A model generated the notes under the pieces. It was not told the DNA's origin and did not search any database. It was given only the letters and a program-made list of their open reading frames with translations. Of a stretch of DNA of 64,000 nt, positions 16,678 through 25,096 are shown piece by piece. Source of the stretch: Nocardia sp. BMG51109. GTDB lineage: Bacteria; Actinomycetota; Actinomycetes; Mycobacteriales; Mycobacteriaceae. The position numbers and the translations under genes are program-made. The DNA is taken from the NCBI RefSeq assembly GCF_000526215.1, contig NZ_JAFQ01000004.1, positions 6,820,001-6,884,000 on the forward strand. The letters are read 5' to 3'. Positions within the stretch are counted from its first letter, which is position 1. Each line of letters starts with the position of its first letter.

Positions 16678-17400
16678 TCACGAAGGCCGCGGTTGCGCCG
16701 ACCGGCCGGTGGGCAGCCGGGCCTCGAGACCGTCGAGCACGCACAGCAGGCCGAAGTCGTAGGCGACCGCCCGCGCGGCGGCCGGATCGGTCGGCATCGC
16801 CCGCTTGTAGTCGGCGAGCAGTTCCGGATAGCCGGCCGCCAGATCCTCCATGACCGCCATCGCGCCCTCGTAATCCCAGTCCCCGCCCCCGGCCCGCATC
16901 AGGCTCAGCTCAGGAAGGACCTGGCCGAGCACGTAACCCATCACGGTGCTGGAGGCCAGATAGATGTCCAGCCCGGCGAATCCGGCCTGCACGAACGCGC
17001 GCCGCAGGCGGTCGCTGCGCTCGAACGCCTGCGGGCCGACCATCGGCATCCGGCCCACGAGCCCGCCCACCCACGGATGCTCGAGCATGCCGGCCCGCAG
17101 GCTGTAGGCGAAGGTCGTGAGCACCGTGCGCCACGACTCCCCTTCCGGTTCGGGGACCTCGACCAGGCCCCAGAACTCGTCGAGCGCCAGCTCCAGAAGC
17201 TCTTCCTTGTTCGCGACGTACCAGTAGATGCTCGTCGCCCCGGCGTTCAGCTTCACGCCGAGCTTGCGCATGCTCAGCGCCTCCAGCCCCTCCGCGTCGA
17301 GCAACTCGACCGCGGCCGCCACGATCTGCTCACGCCCCAGCCCCGTGCTCCGGGGCCGGCGCGGCGGGCGGGTCCACACCGACGAGAACTCTTTGGCCAC
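16678..17400 (-). CDS. TetR-family regulator of the adjacent DHA2 exporter
   Basis: 240 residues. Helix-turn-helix (REQIVAAAVELLDAEGLEAL, then MRKLGVKLNAGATSIYWYV) and a TetR_C-type drug-binding domain similar to tetracycline repressors. GTG start at 17400 is supported by AAGG seven bases upstream. It diverges from the exporter at 17454, and a 31-bp palindrome covers the exporter start, so repression relieved by an exported drug is likely. A lone GCACAGTGC half-site also lies beyond its 3' end at 16651. Confidence 0.87.
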   Translation of the reverse strand: MAKEFSSVWTRPPRRPRSTGLGREQIVAAAVELLDAEGLEALSMRKLGVKLNAGATSIYWYVANKEELLELALDEFWGLVEVPEPEGESWRTVLTTFAYSLRAGMLEHPWVGGLVGRMPMVGPQAFERSDRLRRAFVQAGFAGLDIYLASSTVMGYVLGQVLPELSLMRAGGGDWDYEGAMAVMEDLAAGYPELLADYKRAMPTDPAAARAVAYDFGLLCVLDGLEARLPTGRSAQPRPS

Positions 17401-17420
17401 AGCGTCACCTTAATTCACTA

Positions 17421-17451
17421 GCACAGTGTTCGAGTTCATCGTACGCTGTGC
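17421..17451. promoter_or_regulatory. TetR operator overlapping the exporter promoter
   Basis: Inverted repeat with outer arms GCACAG and CTGTGC, extended to 9 of 11 matching positions per arm. It overlaps TACGCT (17442–17447), the probable -10 box of the exporter, six bases before GTG 17454. Bound repressor would therefore occlude the promoter. Confidence 0.65.
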
Positions 17452-17453
17452 GA

Positions 17454-18935
17454 GTGGAATCGAACGTTGTACGAGAATCGTCCGCTGAGGTCGCCCGCGA
17501 TCCGCGTCGCTGGTGGATCCTGGGGGTCCTGTGCCTGTCGCTACTGGTGCTGATGATCGACGGCACCGTGCTCAATCTCGCCATTCCGTCGCTGATCCGG
17601 GAGCTCGGCGCGAGCCCGTCGGACGTCCAGTGGATCCTCGACGCCTACGTGCTGGTGTTCGCGGGCCTGCTGCTGACCGCCGGCGCGCTGTCCGACCGGT
17701 TCGGGCGGCGGCGGATGCTGATCACCGGCCTCGCCCTGTTCGGCGCGGCCTCGCTGGTGGCGGTGCTGTCCACCGAACCGTGGCAGGTGATCGCCTCGCG
17801 CGCCGCGATGGGCGTGGGCGCCGCGGTGCTGATGCCGTCCACCCTGTCCATCCTGATGACCACCTTCGCCGAGGACGAGCGGCGCAAGGCCATGGCGGGC
17901 TGGTCGACGGTGTCGATGGTCGGCATCGTGCTCGGCCCGACGCTGGGCGGCCTTCTGCTGCAACACTTCTGGTGGGGTTCGGTGTTCCTGATCAACATTC
18001 CCGTCGCGATCATCGCGATCGTGGCCACCGTGGCGCTGATGCCGGAGACCTACGGGCAGCAGCGGCCGGTCGACCTGGTCGGTGTGGCGCTGTCGATCGT
18101 GGCGCTCACCGCGACGGTGTACGTGATCATCGAGCGGGAGTGGAACATCCCGGTCATCGCGCTGGCGATCGCGGCTGCGGCCGGATTCGCCTACTGGGAG
18201 CATCGCTCGCCGAATCCCATGCTGCCGCTGGGGGTCTTCCGCAACCGCGACTTCACCGGCACCTGCCTGACGCTGCTGCTGATGGTGTTCGGGATGGGCG
18301 CGGTGTTGCTCATGCTCACCCAGTACCTGCAGTTCGTCCTCGGCTACGGCCCGATGGCGGCCGGGCTGGCGCTGCTGCCCTACGCGGTGGCCGCGGCGGT
18401 GTGCAACGGGCTGGGCGCCACCCTCGGTAAGAAGCTGAGCAACAAGACGCTCATCGTCTCCGGACTGCTGGTGATGGCCGCGGCCTTCGCCGTACTGGCC
18501 AACGCCGGCGGCTATCCGTGGGTGCTGGCCTCGATGCTGATCATGGGCATCGGCGGCGGCCTGGCCGGACCGGCCGCCTACGCCGCCATCATGGGCGCCA
18601 TCCCGCTCGAGCACGCCGGCGTGGGCTCGGCGATGAACGACACCCTGCAACAGGTCGGCCAGGCCATCAGCATCGCGGTCCTGGGCAGCGTGCTGGCCGG
18701 CCAGTTCACCGCGCACATGCCCGCCGACCTCCCGCCCGCCGCCCACGACAACATCGGCACCGCCCTCCAACTCGGCTTCGCCGACGCCGCCGGCACGGCC
18801 TACACCACCGCCATGTCCGTCGGCTCCTGGATCAGCGCCACCTTCGCCACAGCCGCCGCCCTCCTCGGCCTGGTCCTACTACGCACCCGCAAACCCGACC
18901 AGCCCCAGCAGGCCGAGGCCCCGTCGGCCGCATAA
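17454..18935 (+). CDS. DHA2-family (EmrB/QacA-like) MFS exporter
   Basis: About 493 residues with 14 predicted membrane helices, a proton-driven multidrug efflux protein. Motif A variant GALSDRFGRRRM follows helix 2, and VLMIDGTVLNLAIPSL in helix 1 is typical of DHA2. Motif C-like VGIVLGPTLGGLL is in helix 5. GTG 17454 is chosen because TACGCT lies six bases upstream; GTG 17448 would abut that box. It is divergent from and probably regulated by the TetR at 16678. A bidirectional terminator follows. Confidence 0.87.
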   Translation: MESNVVRESSAEVARDPRRWWILGVLCLSLLVLMIDGTVLNLAIPSLIRELGASPSDVQWILDAYVLVFAGLLLTAGALSDRFGRRRMLITGLALFGAASLVAVLSTEPWQVIASRAAMGVGAAVLMPSTLSILMTTFAEDERRKAMAGWSTVSMVGIVLGPTLGGLLLQHFWWGSVFLINIPVAIIAIVATVALMPETYGQQRPVDLVGVALSIVALTATVYVIIEREWNIPVIALAIAAAAGFAYWEHRSPNPMLPLGVFRNRDFTGTCLTLLLMVFGMGAVLLMLTQYLQFVLGYGPMAAGLALLPYAVAAAVCNGLGATLGKKLSNKTLIVSGLLVMAAAFAVLANAGGYPWVLASMLIMGIGGGLAGPAAYAAIMGAIPLEHAGVGSAMNDTLQQVGQAISIAVLGSVLAGQFTAHMPADLPPAAHDNIGTALQLGFADAAGTAYTTAMSVGSWISATFATAAALLGLVLLRTRKPDQPQQAEAPSAA

Positions 18936-18941
18936 CCCGAA

Positions 18942-18980
18942 AACGCTCCCGCCCAAGATTTCTCCCCGGGCGGGAGCGTT
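18942..18980. terminator. Bidirectional terminator between two exporter genes
   Basis: Perfect 13-bp stem AACGCTCCCGCCC / GGGCGGGAGCGTT with a 13-base loop, between the convergent DHA2 genes. A-rich sequence lies before it and a T-containing stretch after it, so it can serve both strands. Confidence 0.9.
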
Positions 18981-18997
18981 CTCGTCTATACCGATAC

Positions 18998-20527
18998 TCA
19001 GTGCCCCATCATCGCCGCCGGGGCGCCGACGGCCGGATCCGGATCCTTCGGTTTGCCTCGGGACAGGAATGCCGCCGGGATCAGGGTCAGGACGACCAGG
19101 ACCACCGCGACGATGTAGGTGTGGGCGAAAGCGGTTGCGGCCTGGGTGAAACCCTCGTCCAGGACGTCCGGGGGGACCTTCTCGGCGATCGACGGGTCCA
19201 GGTTCGAACCCATCGCGATCTGCGCGGACTGCTTGTCGTTCAACAGGTTCGTGAGCACCACCGACATCGTCGCGGTACCGATCGACGCCGCGGTCTGGTT
19301 CACGATGTTCATCAGCGTCGTGCCACGCGCCACCTGCTGGTGGGTCAGCGTCCGGATGGCCGCGGTCATGGTCGGCATCATCGTGCAGCCCATGCCCAGA
19401 CCTGTCACGAACAGCGCCCCGCCGATCAGCCAGTACGAGGTCCCGGCGCCCAGCTGGGTGAAGAAGGCCAAGCCGACGGCGATGACCGCGACGCCGGTCA
19501 TCACGATCTTGCCCGGACCGATCTTGTCGACCAGGCGCCCGGCGATCGGCATCGTCAGCATCGCGCCCAGACCCTGTGGCGCCAGCAGCAATCCGGCATC
19601 CAGCGCCGTCTCGCCGCGCACCTGCTGCAGATAGCTCGGCAGCAGCAGACCCGACCCGAAGAACGCCACGGCGAACAGCAGCATCGTCAGCACCGCGAAG
19701 GTCAGGTCCCGGTTGCGGAACAGGTGCAGGTCGATCAGCGGATGCTCGGTCCGCACCGCGTGCAGCACGAACAACACCAGCAGCACCAACCCGATCGCGG
19801 CCGGGATCAGCACCTTCCCCGCCATCACCGTGTGTTCCTCGGGAATCGAGGACACACCGAACAGGAACAACGCCAGACCCGGCGAGGCCAGCAGCATGCC
19901 GAGGAAGTCGAACGACTCCGACGGCTCGGGCCGGTCGGACGGAAGCACCAGCACCGCCAGAATCAGCCCGACCACGCCGATCGGGATGTTGATCAGGAAG
20001 ATCCACTCCCAGTGGAAGCCGATCAACCAGCCGCCCACGATCGGGCCGAGGATCGGGCCCAGCAGCATGGGAACGCCGAGGATCGCCATCACCCGCCCCA
20101 CCCGCTGCGGGCCGGCCGCATGGGTCATGATCGTCATCCCCAGCGGCATCAGCATGCCGCCGCCGAGACCCTGGATCACCCGGAACGCGATGAGCGACGG
20201 CATGTCCCACGCCGTCGCACACAGCACCGAGCCGAGCACGAACAACACCAGCGCCGTGATGTACAGGCGCTTGGTGCCGAACCGGTCGGCGGCCCAGCCG
20301 GTCAGCGGGATGACCGTGGCCAGGGCCAGCGTGTACCCGGTCATCGCCCAGGCCGCGACGGCATAGGTGACGCCGAACTCGGTCTGGAACTTCGGGATGG
20401 CGACGGTGACGACGGTGATGTCGAGGATCGACATGATCGCGCCGAGCACGACGACGCCGGCCACCTTGAACACCGCGCCGTCGAGCTTGTCCGACGCCGG
20501 CGCGGGAATATCCGGAGGAGTGGTCAC
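18998..20527 (-). CDS. DHA2-family (EmrB/QacA-like) MFS exporter
   Basis: 509 residues, 14 membrane helices. Helix 1 has GAIMSILDITVVTVAIPKFQ, the DHA2 signature with an acidic residue in the membrane. GWAADRFGTKRLYI is the motif A loop and ILGVPMLLGPILGPIVGG is motif C. The ATG-poor N-terminus starts at GTG 20527 with AGGAGT upstream. The cytoplasmic tail is Pro/Asp-rich. It is unrelated in detail to the convergent exporter at 17454, so the pair is not a recent duplication. No regulator gene adjoins it directly. Confidence 0.87.
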   Translation of the reverse strand: MTTPPDIPAPASDKLDGAVFKVAGVVVLGAIMSILDITVVTVAIPKFQTEFGVTYAVAAWAMTGYTLALATVIPLTGWAADRFGTKRLYITALVLFVLGSVLCATAWDMPSLIAFRVIQGLGGGMLMPLGMTIMTHAAGPQRVGRVMAILGVPMLLGPILGPIVGGWLIGFHWEWIFLINIPIGVVGLILAVLVLPSDRPEPSESFDFLGMLLASPGLALFLFGVSSIPEEHTVMAGKVLIPAAIGLVLLVLFVLHAVRTEHPLIDLHLFRNRDLTFAVLTMLLFAVAFFGSGLLLPSYLQQVRGETALDAGLLLAPQGLGAMLTMPIAGRLVDKIGPGKIVMTGVAVIAVGLAFFTQLGAGTSYWLIGGALFVTGLGMGCTMMPTMTAAIRTLTHQQVARGTTLMNIVNQTAASIGTATMSVVLTNLLNDKQSAQIAMGSNLDPSIAEKVPPDVLDEGFTQAATAFAHTYIVAVVLVVLTLIPAAFLSRGKPKDPDPAVGAPAAMMGH

Positions 20528-20689
20528 CGCTTCAGCCTGCCAGGTGCATTTTCAAATGACCAGAACCTTTTCCGGTGCCGGCCGCGATCGCCTCGACTCC
20601 GCCCCGACGTTGCGCAACCATTGCCGTAGAGTGCCGCTCACCTCGTTGTCCGCCCTGATTCACCGTTGTCCGGCAAGGAGTTCCCCGCG

Positions 20690-20929
20690 ATGACCGACCC
20701 GGTGCACGGTTCTACCGGTACGCTCACATCGCCGATCCGGGGCGCAGGCATGCTCGGGGAGGTCCTGGTCGCGATCCGAGGGGGAACCGAAATCTACATC
20801 GCGCGAGCCGCCGAACCACTCGCCGCCGGCACCACGGTGCTCGTCGTGCAGGTCAATCCCGGCCGGATCGTCGATGTCGTGCCGTGGATACCGCTGGACG
20901 CCGCACCGGGTGGGGACACAACGCAATAG
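20690..20929 (+). CDS. Short NfeD-like OB-fold protein, no membrane segment
   Basis: 79 residues. The core (GMLGEVLVAIRGGTEIYIARAAEPLAAGTTVLVVQVNPGRIVDVVP) resembles the soluble C-terminal OB-fold of NfeD proteins, which partner SPFH/flotillin proteins, but the membrane part is missing. ATG 20690 has AAGGAG upstream. The flotillin gene starts 14 bases after its stop, so the two form an operon. Confidence 0.65.
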   Translation: MTDPVHGSTGTLTSPIRGAGMLGEVLVAIRGGTEIYIARAAEPLAAGTTVLVVQVNPGRIVDVVPWIPLDAAPGGDTTQ

Positions 20930-20943
20930 CAAGGGAGACAACA

Positions 20944-22044
20944 GTGCTGGGGTACCACGTACCCGATCCCGACGAGGCGATGCTCGTCAGTGGCGGACGC
21001 GCCAAGGACAATGCGCCGTTCCGGGTCATCATCGGCCGCGGCACCTGGGCCGTGCCGTTCTTTCGCAAGGTCAGCTATCTGTCGCTGGCCATGTACGAGG
21101 CCGAGATCAAGGAACGCTGCGTCACCAAACAGGCGATCCAGCTCGACGTGCGGGCGGTGATCGCCTTCAAGATCGCCAACGACACCGCCTCCATCGTCAA
21201 TGCGGCGCAGCGATTCCTGTCCGAACAGGAACGCGAGATGTCGGTGCTCACCGGCCGCATCTTCTCCGGACATCTGCGCTCGATCGTCGGCTCGATGACG
21301 GTCGAGGAGATCATCCGCGAACGCCAGAAACTCGCCGACGAGGTCCTCGTGGCCTCCAAGGTCGAAATGAGCAATATCGGCCTCTGGGTCGATTCCTTCC
21401 AAATTCAATCAATCGACGACGGCGATCTCGGCTACATCTCCGCGCTCTCGGCGCCACACAATGCCGCGGTCCAGCGCGACGCCCAGATCGCCCAGGCCCA
21501 GGCATCCCAGCTGGCCGCCGAGGCCGAACAACAATCCCAGCGCAAACAGGCCGAATACGCCCGCGAAACCGCACTCCTGCGCGCCGGCTACCAGCGCGAT
21601 ATCGACAAGGCCAACGCGGAGGCCGCCCAATCCGGTCCGCTCGCCGAGGCCGTCGCCCTGCAGGAGGTGCTCACCGCCCGGGCAGAACAGGCCCGCAAGG
21701 AAGCCGCACTGCGCGAGGAACAATTGCAGGCCGAGGTCGTCAAACCCGCACGGGCCGAGGCCGAACGCGTGCGCATCCTCGCCGAGGCCGAGGCCGACAG
21801 CACCCGCATCCAGGCCGAGGCCGCCGCCTCCAACAACCGCATCGCCCTCGACCAACTACTCATCGAGCAGCTCCCCGAAATCGTCAAACAGGCAGCTCAG
21901 GGGCTCAACAACGCGAACCTGACCGTCCTGAACGGCCCCGAGGGAATGGGCGAAATGGTCAACGGCATGGTGGGCCAGGGACTTACGGTGTTCAATTCCC
22001 TGCAGAGAGCTCTTTCCTCCGACAAGGAACAGCAGGACGGTTAG
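20944..22044 (+). CDS. Flotillin-like SPFH/band 7 protein
   Basis: About 366 residues. An SPFH domain occupies about 15–180 (FRVIIGRGTWAVPFFRKVSYLSL … MTVEEIIRERQKLADEV). A long Ala/Glu/Gln-rich coiled coil (180–320) with repeated EA/AEA steps follows, typical of flotillins that scaffold membrane microdomains. There is no clear N-terminal membrane helix, so attachment would be peripheral. GTG 20944 has AAGGGAG six bases upstream. It is paired with the short NfeD-like gene before it. A second, differently organised SPFH/NfeD pair lies at 51299–52962. Confidence 0.85.
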   Translation: MLGYHVPDPDEAMLVSGGRAKDNAPFRVIIGRGTWAVPFFRKVSYLSLAMYEAEIKERCVTKQAIQLDVRAVIAFKIANDTASIVNAAQRFLSEQEREMSVLTGRIFSGHLRSIVGSMTVEEIIRERQKLADEVLVASKVEMSNIGLWVDSFQIQSIDDGDLGYISALSAPHNAAVQRDAQIAQAQASQLAAEAEQQSQRKQAEYARETALLRAGYQRDIDKANAEAAQSGPLAEAVALQEVLTARAEQARKEAALREEQLQAEVVKPARAEAERVRILAEAEADSTRIQAEAAASNNRIALDQLLIEQLPEIVKQAAQGLNNANLTVLNGPEGMGEMVNGMVGQGLTVFNSLQRALSSDKEQQDG

Positions 22045-22082
22045 AGTGGCCGCACAGGGACCGCTACGAGGAGCAGGTGTAG

Positions 22083-22475
22083 GTGTCTACCGGGAAATTG
22101 GTGTCCTTCGATAGTTCGCGGGGGTTCGGCTTCATTCGTCCGGAAGACGGGGGCCCCGATGTGTTCGTCCACGTCAACGACATCGGATTGGACGAGGACG
22201 AGCTGCGACAGGGCCGAGTATTCGAATTCGAGGTGACCGAGGGCGACCGCGGACCCAAGGCGGTCAACCTGACCGCGGTCGGGGGGCCACCCGCCCCGCC
22301 ACCACGGCCGCGCACTCGCGAACGCAATTCGGGCCCGCTCACCGCCGCCGAACACAAGCGATTGATCACCGAACTCCTCCTGGACGCCAGCCCCGCCCTC
22401 ACGGCCGGCGAAATCATCACCATCCGCGAACGGCTGACCGATTTCGCCGACCAGCACGGCTGGCTCGAGAACTGA
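22083..22475 (+). CDS. Cold-shock domain protein with C-terminal extension
   Basis: 130 residues. Residues 1–66 are a cold-shock domain, a single-stranded nucleic-acid binder: GKLVSFDSSRGFGFIRPEDGGPDVFVHVNDI carries the RNP1-like GFGFI and RNP2-like DVFVHV motifs. A Pro/Arg linker and a 50-residue helical tail (LTAAEHKRLITELLLDASPALTAGEI) follow, as in mycobacterial CspB-type proteins. GTG 22083 is preceded by GAGGAG. It sits just downstream of the flotillin gene; a hairpin follows it. Confidence 0.87.
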   Translation: MSTGKLVSFDSSRGFGFIRPEDGGPDVFVHVNDIGLDEDELRQGRVFEFEVTEGDRGPKAVNLTAVGGPPAPPPRPRTRERNSGPLTAAEHKRLITELLLDASPALTAGEIITIRERLTDFADQHGWLEN

Positions 22476-22523
22476 CACTCTCGAGAACCGACACCGTGGG
22501 CATACGATCTTTGCTGAGCGGTC

Positions 22524-22549
22524 GCGGGCGATGAATTCACATCGCCCGC
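22524..22549. terminator. Hairpin after the cold-shock gene
   Basis: Perfect 10-bp inverted repeat GCGGGCGATG / CATCGCCCGC around a 6-base AT-rich loop, between the cold-shock gene and ligC. There is no T-run. It may be an intrinsic terminator of the T-poor actinobacterial kind or an operator. Confidence 0.55.
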
Positions 22550-22587
22550 ACCGTCGGTATGGGTGAGACCGACCCGAGGAGGATCGC

Positions 22588-23685
22588 GTGGACCTGCCCG
22601 TCCTACCGCCCGTCAAGCCGATGCTGGCCAAGTCCGCATCCGACCTGCCCCGCGACCCCGGCCTCCACTACGAGCCGAAATGGGACGGATTCCGCTGCAT
22701 CGTCTTCCGCGACGGCGCCGAGGTGGAACTCGGATCACGCAACGACCGGCCGCTGACCAGATACTTCCCGGAGCTCGTCGCACTGCTGACCGAGGCCCTG
22801 CCCGACCGCTGCGTGATCGACGGCGAGATCGTCGTGGTCACCGAGCACGGCCTGGACTTCGACACCCTCCAGCAACGCCTGCACCCCGCGGCGTCCCGGG
22901 TCAACAAGCTCGCCGCCGAGACCCCGGCCAGCTTCGTCGCCTTCGACCTGCTCGCCCTCGACGACCGCGACCTCACCGAACACCCCTTCGCCGAGCGCCG
23001 CGCCCTCCTCGAGACGATCATCGACAACACCCACGAGCGACTACACCTCACACCCCTGACCTCCGACCCCGACATCGCGCACGACTGGTTCACCCGCTTC
23101 GAGGGCGCCGGCTTCGACGGCGTCATGGTGAAGGCCACCGACCTGCCGTATCTGCAGGACAAACGCGTGATGATCAAGGTCAAACACGAACGCACCGCCG
23201 ACTGCGTGATCGCCGGATTCCGCTGGCACAAGGACGGCCAGGGCATCGGCTCACTGCTCCTGGGCCTCTACGACGACCAGGGCCGCCTGCACCACGTCGG
23301 GGTGGCCAGCAGCTTCACCGCCGCCCGCCGCAAGGAACTCGTCGACGAACTCGCACCGCTGCGCGAGAACGCCCTCGACAACCACCCCTGGCGCGACTGG
23401 GCCGACGCCGCCGCACAGGCCAGGGCCGACGGCAAGATGCCCGGTGGCCTGAGCCGCTGGACCGGCGGCAAGGACCTCTCCTGGGAGGCCCTGCGACCCG
23501 AACTCGTCGCCGAGATCCGCTACGAACACGTCATGTCCGGGCGACTGCGGCACGGCGGGCGGCTGGTCCGCTTCCGCGACGACCGCACCCCCGAATCGTG
23601 CACCTACGCCCAGCTCGACGAGGTCGCCCCCGCCGAACTCGCCGATATCTTCGCCGAAGCCAAGAAGGCGGGGGCCCGGAAATGA
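22588..23685 (+). CDS. ligC: ATP-dependent DNA ligase, LigC type
   Basis: 365 residues, a stand-alone ATP-dependent DNA ligase that seals nicks after AMP transfer to a lysine. Motif I is EPKWDGFR, with the adenylated lysine near residue 31. Later motifs include VIDGEIVV, FDLLALD, EGAGFDGVMVK and KRVMIKVK. The C-terminal OB domain runs from about 215. Length matches mycobacterial LigC (about 358). GTG 22588 has GGAGGA upstream. Its stop overlaps the Prim-PolC ATG, as in Mycobacterium, where the pair acts in base-excision-type gap repair. Confidence 0.92.
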   Translation: MDLPVLPPVKPMLAKSASDLPRDPGLHYEPKWDGFRCIVFRDGAEVELGSRNDRPLTRYFPELVALLTEALPDRCVIDGEIVVVTEHGLDFDTLQQRLHPAASRVNKLAAETPASFVAFDLLALDDRDLTEHPFAERRALLETIIDNTHERLHLTPLTSDPDIAHDWFTRFEGAGFDGVMVKATDLPYLQDKRVMIKVKHERTADCVIAGFRWHKDGQGIGSLLLGLYDDQGRLHHVGVASSFTAARRKELVDELAPLRENALDNHPWRDWADAAAQARADGKMPGGLSRWTGGKDLSWEALRPELVAEIRYEHVMSGRLRHGGRLVRFRDDRTPESCTYAQLDEVAPAELADIFAEAKKAGARK

Positions 23686-24740
23686 GTTCCGCCGTGGATA
23701 TCGAGGCCGACGGCAGAACCGTCACGATCAGCAACCCGGACAAGATCTACTTCGGCAAGCGCGGCGAGACCAAACTCGATCTGGTGCGCTACTACCGGTC
23801 CGTCGCCGAACCGTTCCTGCGCACCGTGCGCGACCGCCCGGTCATGCTGGAACGCTATCCCGACGGCGCGAGCGGAAAATCCTGGTTCCAGAAGCGGGTT
23901 CCGAAATCCGTGCCGAACTGGCTGCAGACCACCGAGGTCTCCACCCCCAACGGCACCACCAGCGACGCCCTCGTCGCCGCCGACCTCGCGCACATCCTCT
24001 GGGCGGTCAACCTCGGCGTTCTGGGCTTCCACGTCTGGCCCACCCACGCCGACGCCGCCGAGCCGGGCACGGCCCCCGCCGTCTACGACGCCGCCGGAAC
24101 GCTGCTGCCGCCCACCGGAGTCACCGACGAACTGCGCATCGACCTCGACCCCTCCCCCGGCACCGGCCTCGACGAGCTCCGGCAGACCGCGCTGCGCACC
24201 CGCGACCTGTGCGCCGAACTCGGCATCGACTCCCGCGTCAAGACCTCCGGCTCCCGCGGCCTGCACGTCTACATCCTGCTCGAACCGCGCTGGGACGGCT
24301 ACCAAGTGCGCGACGCCGCCGTCGCACTCGCCCGCGAACTCGAACGACGCCACAGCGACCTGATCACCGCGCAGTGGTGGAAGGAGGAACGCGGGCGCCG
24401 CATATTCATCGACTACAACCAGAACGCCCCGCACCGCACCGTTTTCGGCGCCTGGTGCGTGCGGCCCAAGGTCGGCGGCCAGGTCTCCACCCCGCTCGCC
24501 TGGGACGAACTCGACACCATCGTCCCCGACGACCTCACCCTCGCCACCGTCCCCGCCCGCGTCGCCGAACGCGGCGACCCCTGGGCCGACCGCACCCCGC
24601 AATCGATCGAACCACTCCTGAAAATGTCCGCACGCGACCGGGATTCGGGCCTCATGGACGCCCCCTGGCCCCCGGTCTACCCGAAAATGCCCGACGAACC
24701 TCCCCGCGTCCAGCCCAGCCGCGCCCGCAAGGAGGAGTAG
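23682..24740 (+). CDS. LigD-polymerase-domain protein (Prim-PolC type)
   Basis: 352 residues, a primase-polymerase of the archaeo-eukaryotic primase fold that adds ribonucleotides at short gaps. The catalytic acidic pair lies in ELRIDLDPSPG; KTSGSRGLHVYI is the nucleotide/phosphate-binding stretch; IFIDYNQNAPHRTVFGAW precedes the third acidic region. No ligase or nuclease domain is fused, unlike LigD. ATG 23682 overlaps the ligC stop (ATGA), so the two are co-translated and probably physically associated. Confidence 0.9.
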   Translation: MSSAVDIEADGRTVTISNPDKIYFGKRGETKLDLVRYYRSVAEPFLRTVRDRPVMLERYPDGASGKSWFQKRVPKSVPNWLQTTEVSTPNGTTSDALVAADLAHILWAVNLGVLGFHVWPTHADAAEPGTAPAVYDAAGTLLPPTGVTDELRIDLDPSPGTGLDELRQTALRTRDLCAELGIDSRVKTSGSRGLHVYILLEPRWDGYQVRDAAVALARELERRHSDLITAQWWKEERGRRIFIDYNQNAPHRTVFGAWCVRPKVGGQVSTPLAWDELDTIVPDDLTLATVPARVAERGDPWADRTPQSIEPLLKMSARDRDSGLMDAPWPPVYPKMPDEPPRVQPSRARKEE

Positions 24741-24857
24741 CGCGCCGCCCTCCCGGCACGACGCACCTCCGCCATCCCGGCACGGGCTGCGTCGCGAAGC
24801 AGGAAATAGCACGGATTCGAGTTACCTGGCGGCGCATTACGGTTGGCCGACTGGCCC

Positions 24858-25035
24858 GTGTCATCGACCGAGATCGACCTCGAGACGAGGTTCGGGACTA
24901 CGCGAGCGCGCAAGTCGGGGGGGCAGGTCGGGCTTGCCGCTGGTGCTGTTGCCGGGCATGCCCGGCAACAGCTTGTTCTGGATGCCGTTCATCGAGGAGT
25001 TGGCGCGCGAACACAGGTGGCCCCTGGCCCGGTAG
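24858..25035 (+). pseudogene. Frameshifted, truncated alpha/beta-hydrolase remnant
   Basis: From GTG 24858 the frame reads STEIDLETRFGTTRARKSGG, a typical hydrolase N-terminus. It then reaches a run of seven G (24917–24923), after which the family sequence continues one frame over: GLPLVLLPGMPGNSLFW, then MPFIEELAREHR, ending at TAG 25033. That covers only the first 55 or so residues of a protein normally near 280; the nucleophile elbow and the rest are gone. A TetR gene occupies the space beyond. Apart from this remnant, 24741–25096 shows nothing else convincing. Confidence 0.7.
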
Positions 25036-25096
25036 ATGTACGACGAACTCGACGGCCAACGTACGGAACACGCCCGAGCGACGGGAGCAGGAGCGG

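Noticed and set aside
24741-24857. Second copy of the palindromic repeat seen at 13431
   Set aside because: Only short fragments (CCATCCCGGCACG and similar) are shared and no inverted arms can be drawn.
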